DNA of 64,000 nucleotides. Origin: Limnothrix sp. CACIAM 69d. GTDB taxonomy: Bacteria > Cyanobacteriota > Cyanobacteriia > CACIAM-69d. Shown piece after piece: positions 63,333 to 64,000 of this stretch (position 1 is its first letter; each line of letters starts with the position of its first letter). A program made the position numbers and the translations under genes. The DNA lies in assembly GCA_001913845.2 (NCBI GenBank), contig MKGP02000053.1:62001-126000 (forward strand). The letters run 5' to 3'. The notes under the pieces are model-generated. The model made no database searches. It was not told where the DNA came from and saw only the letters and a program-made list of their open reading frames with translations.

Positions 63333-63533
63333 ACTGACCTCCTGCCCATTCGCCCTGATTGTGCCCCTGAACGTCCTGTCCCGAAGCGCTACCCGATCGC
63401 CGACCTCGTTAAGATAGAAGGCCCAAGCGGCGGTTCGCGAACCAAAAGTCGGGGGCCCTGTCGTCAATTGGCGTTAGAGTAGCCACAATGCGCGATCAAC
63501 CGTCGCTTTCTACTGTTGTTGAGTTTCGTTGGT

Positions 63534-64000
63534 ATGGTTCAGCAATTGCCCGATCGTCCCCTGCCCGCCGCCGACCAGGTTGATAAAATCACCCTGCCGA
63601 AAACTAGCGAATCGGAAACGCTGAAGAAAATTCGCCACACCACTTCCCACGTGATGGCCATGGCGGTGCAGCGCTTGTTTCCCAAGGCCCAAGTGACGAT
63701 CGGCCCCTGGATCGAAAACGGCTTTTACTACGATTTTGATAGCCCTGAACCCTTCAGTGAAGAGGCGTTGAAGGCAATCAAAAAAGAGATGATCAAAATC
63801 ATCAACAAAAAGCTGCCGGTGATTCGCGAAGAGGTGTCCCGCGAGGAAGCCAAGCGCCGAATTGAGGCGATCGGGGAACCCTACAAGCTGGAAATCCTCG
63901 ACGACATCAAAACCGAACCGATCACGATCTATCACCTGGGCGATCAATGGTGGGATCTCTGTGCCGGCCCCCACCTGGAAAACACCTCGGAAATCAATCC
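63534..64000 (+). CDS. thrS: Threonyl-tRNA synthetase, N-terminal part (runs off the window)
   Basis: The frame from ATG 63534 is open to the window end (155 residues). It starts MVQQLPDRPLPAADQVDKITLPKTSESETLKKIRHTTSHVMAMAVQRLFPKAQVTIGPWIENGFYYDFD, then EEALKAIKKEMIKIINKKLPVIREEVSREEAK and WWDLCAGPHL, the editing/SAD domain. The HxxxH (HTTSH) and CAGPH motifs of the editing site are present. It charges tRNA-Thr. The N-terminal TGS domain of the E. coli enzyme is absent, as I recall for other cyanobacterial ThrS. Confidence 0.93.
   Translation, partial: MVQQLPDRPLPAADQVDKITLPKTSESETLKKIRHTTSHVMAMAVQRLFPKAQVTIGPWIENGFYYDFDSPEPFSEEALKAIKKEMIKIINKKLPVIREEVSREEAKRRIEAIGEPYKLEILDDIKTEPITIYHLGDQWWDLCAGPHLENTSEIN

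Noticed and set aside
63333-63533. T-box or other leader element before thrS
   Set aside because: No T-box consensus or specifier-loop pattern is visible, and T-boxes are not expected in cyanobacteria.
1-64000. tRNA, rRNA, tmRNA and other structured RNA genes
   Set aside because: I looked for T-loop (GGTTCGAATCC-like) and other landmarks in the intergenic regions and found no convincing match; a covariance-model scan would be decisive.

Overview
The window reads as a chromosomal segment of a cyanobacterium. The octamer GCGATCGC (HIP1) and the shorter CGATCG core are scattered through almost every gene, and many genes are typical of the phylum: BtpA, Gun4, HemF, an Ssl1498-type light-harvesting-like protein, an IctB-type protein, a SLH-OprB porin, a TIGR03279-type radical SAM protein, DUF4327 and DUF3598 proteins, and an HstK-type kinase. 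A hetZ-patU pair points to a filamentous strain. G+C is high over most of the window, with A+T-rich patches at about 13.9-14.3 kb, 38.2-39.0 kb, 45.6-47.1 kb and 52.8-58 kb. I saw no rRNA, tRNA, CRISPR array or intact insertion sequence.

Layout. 0-6 kb: tail of an unrecognised gene, btpA, an HTH-NB-ARC ATPase that stops where sensor repeats would begin, a repeat element, a [2Fe-2S] ferredoxin, ftsX and a lumenal peroxiredoxin. 6-9 kb: surface-polysaccharide genes (glycosyltransferase, sugar-phosphate transferase, gmd). 9-18 kb: an orphan peptide-type binding lipoprotein, a PIN/TRAM protein, hemW, a small membrane protein, a Uma2 nuclease, an acyltransferase and a radical SAM protein with a large acidic insertion. 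18-24 kb: tolC-like gene, [2Fe-2S] ferredoxin, major porin with upstream palindromes. 24-34 kb: clpX, an alpha/beta hydrolase, a lambda-R-like muramidase, DUF3598, pyk, clpP, a phosphoesterase and the Ssl1498-like gene. 34-45 kb: hetZ-patU, nfu, DUF4327, STAS, hemF, mrp, rodA, ribE. 45-47 kb: an A+T-rich, HIP1-free cassette of HNH nuclease, small protein and retropepsin-like protease. 47-52 kb: gun4, ictB, an RTX-trypsin and a GNAT. 53-64 kb: a giant Ser/Thr-His hybrid kinase, plsX-fabH, a GATC-rich gap, a CBS-GGDEF-like protein and the start of thrS.

The palindrome CAAGGGGCTTAAGCCCCTTG or close variants recurs at six loci. One locus carries four tandem copies, and four of the six lie between convergent genes. 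Two loci clearly share a longer MITE-like body with CTGTCGTC ends; a different MITE with TTA target duplications sits exactly at the gun4 stop codon. The main leads for new biology are the HNH/small protein/retropepsin cassette, the truncated NB-ARC protein beside a MITE, and the radical SAM insertion. All function calls come from reading the sequence and family knowledge; no database search was run.
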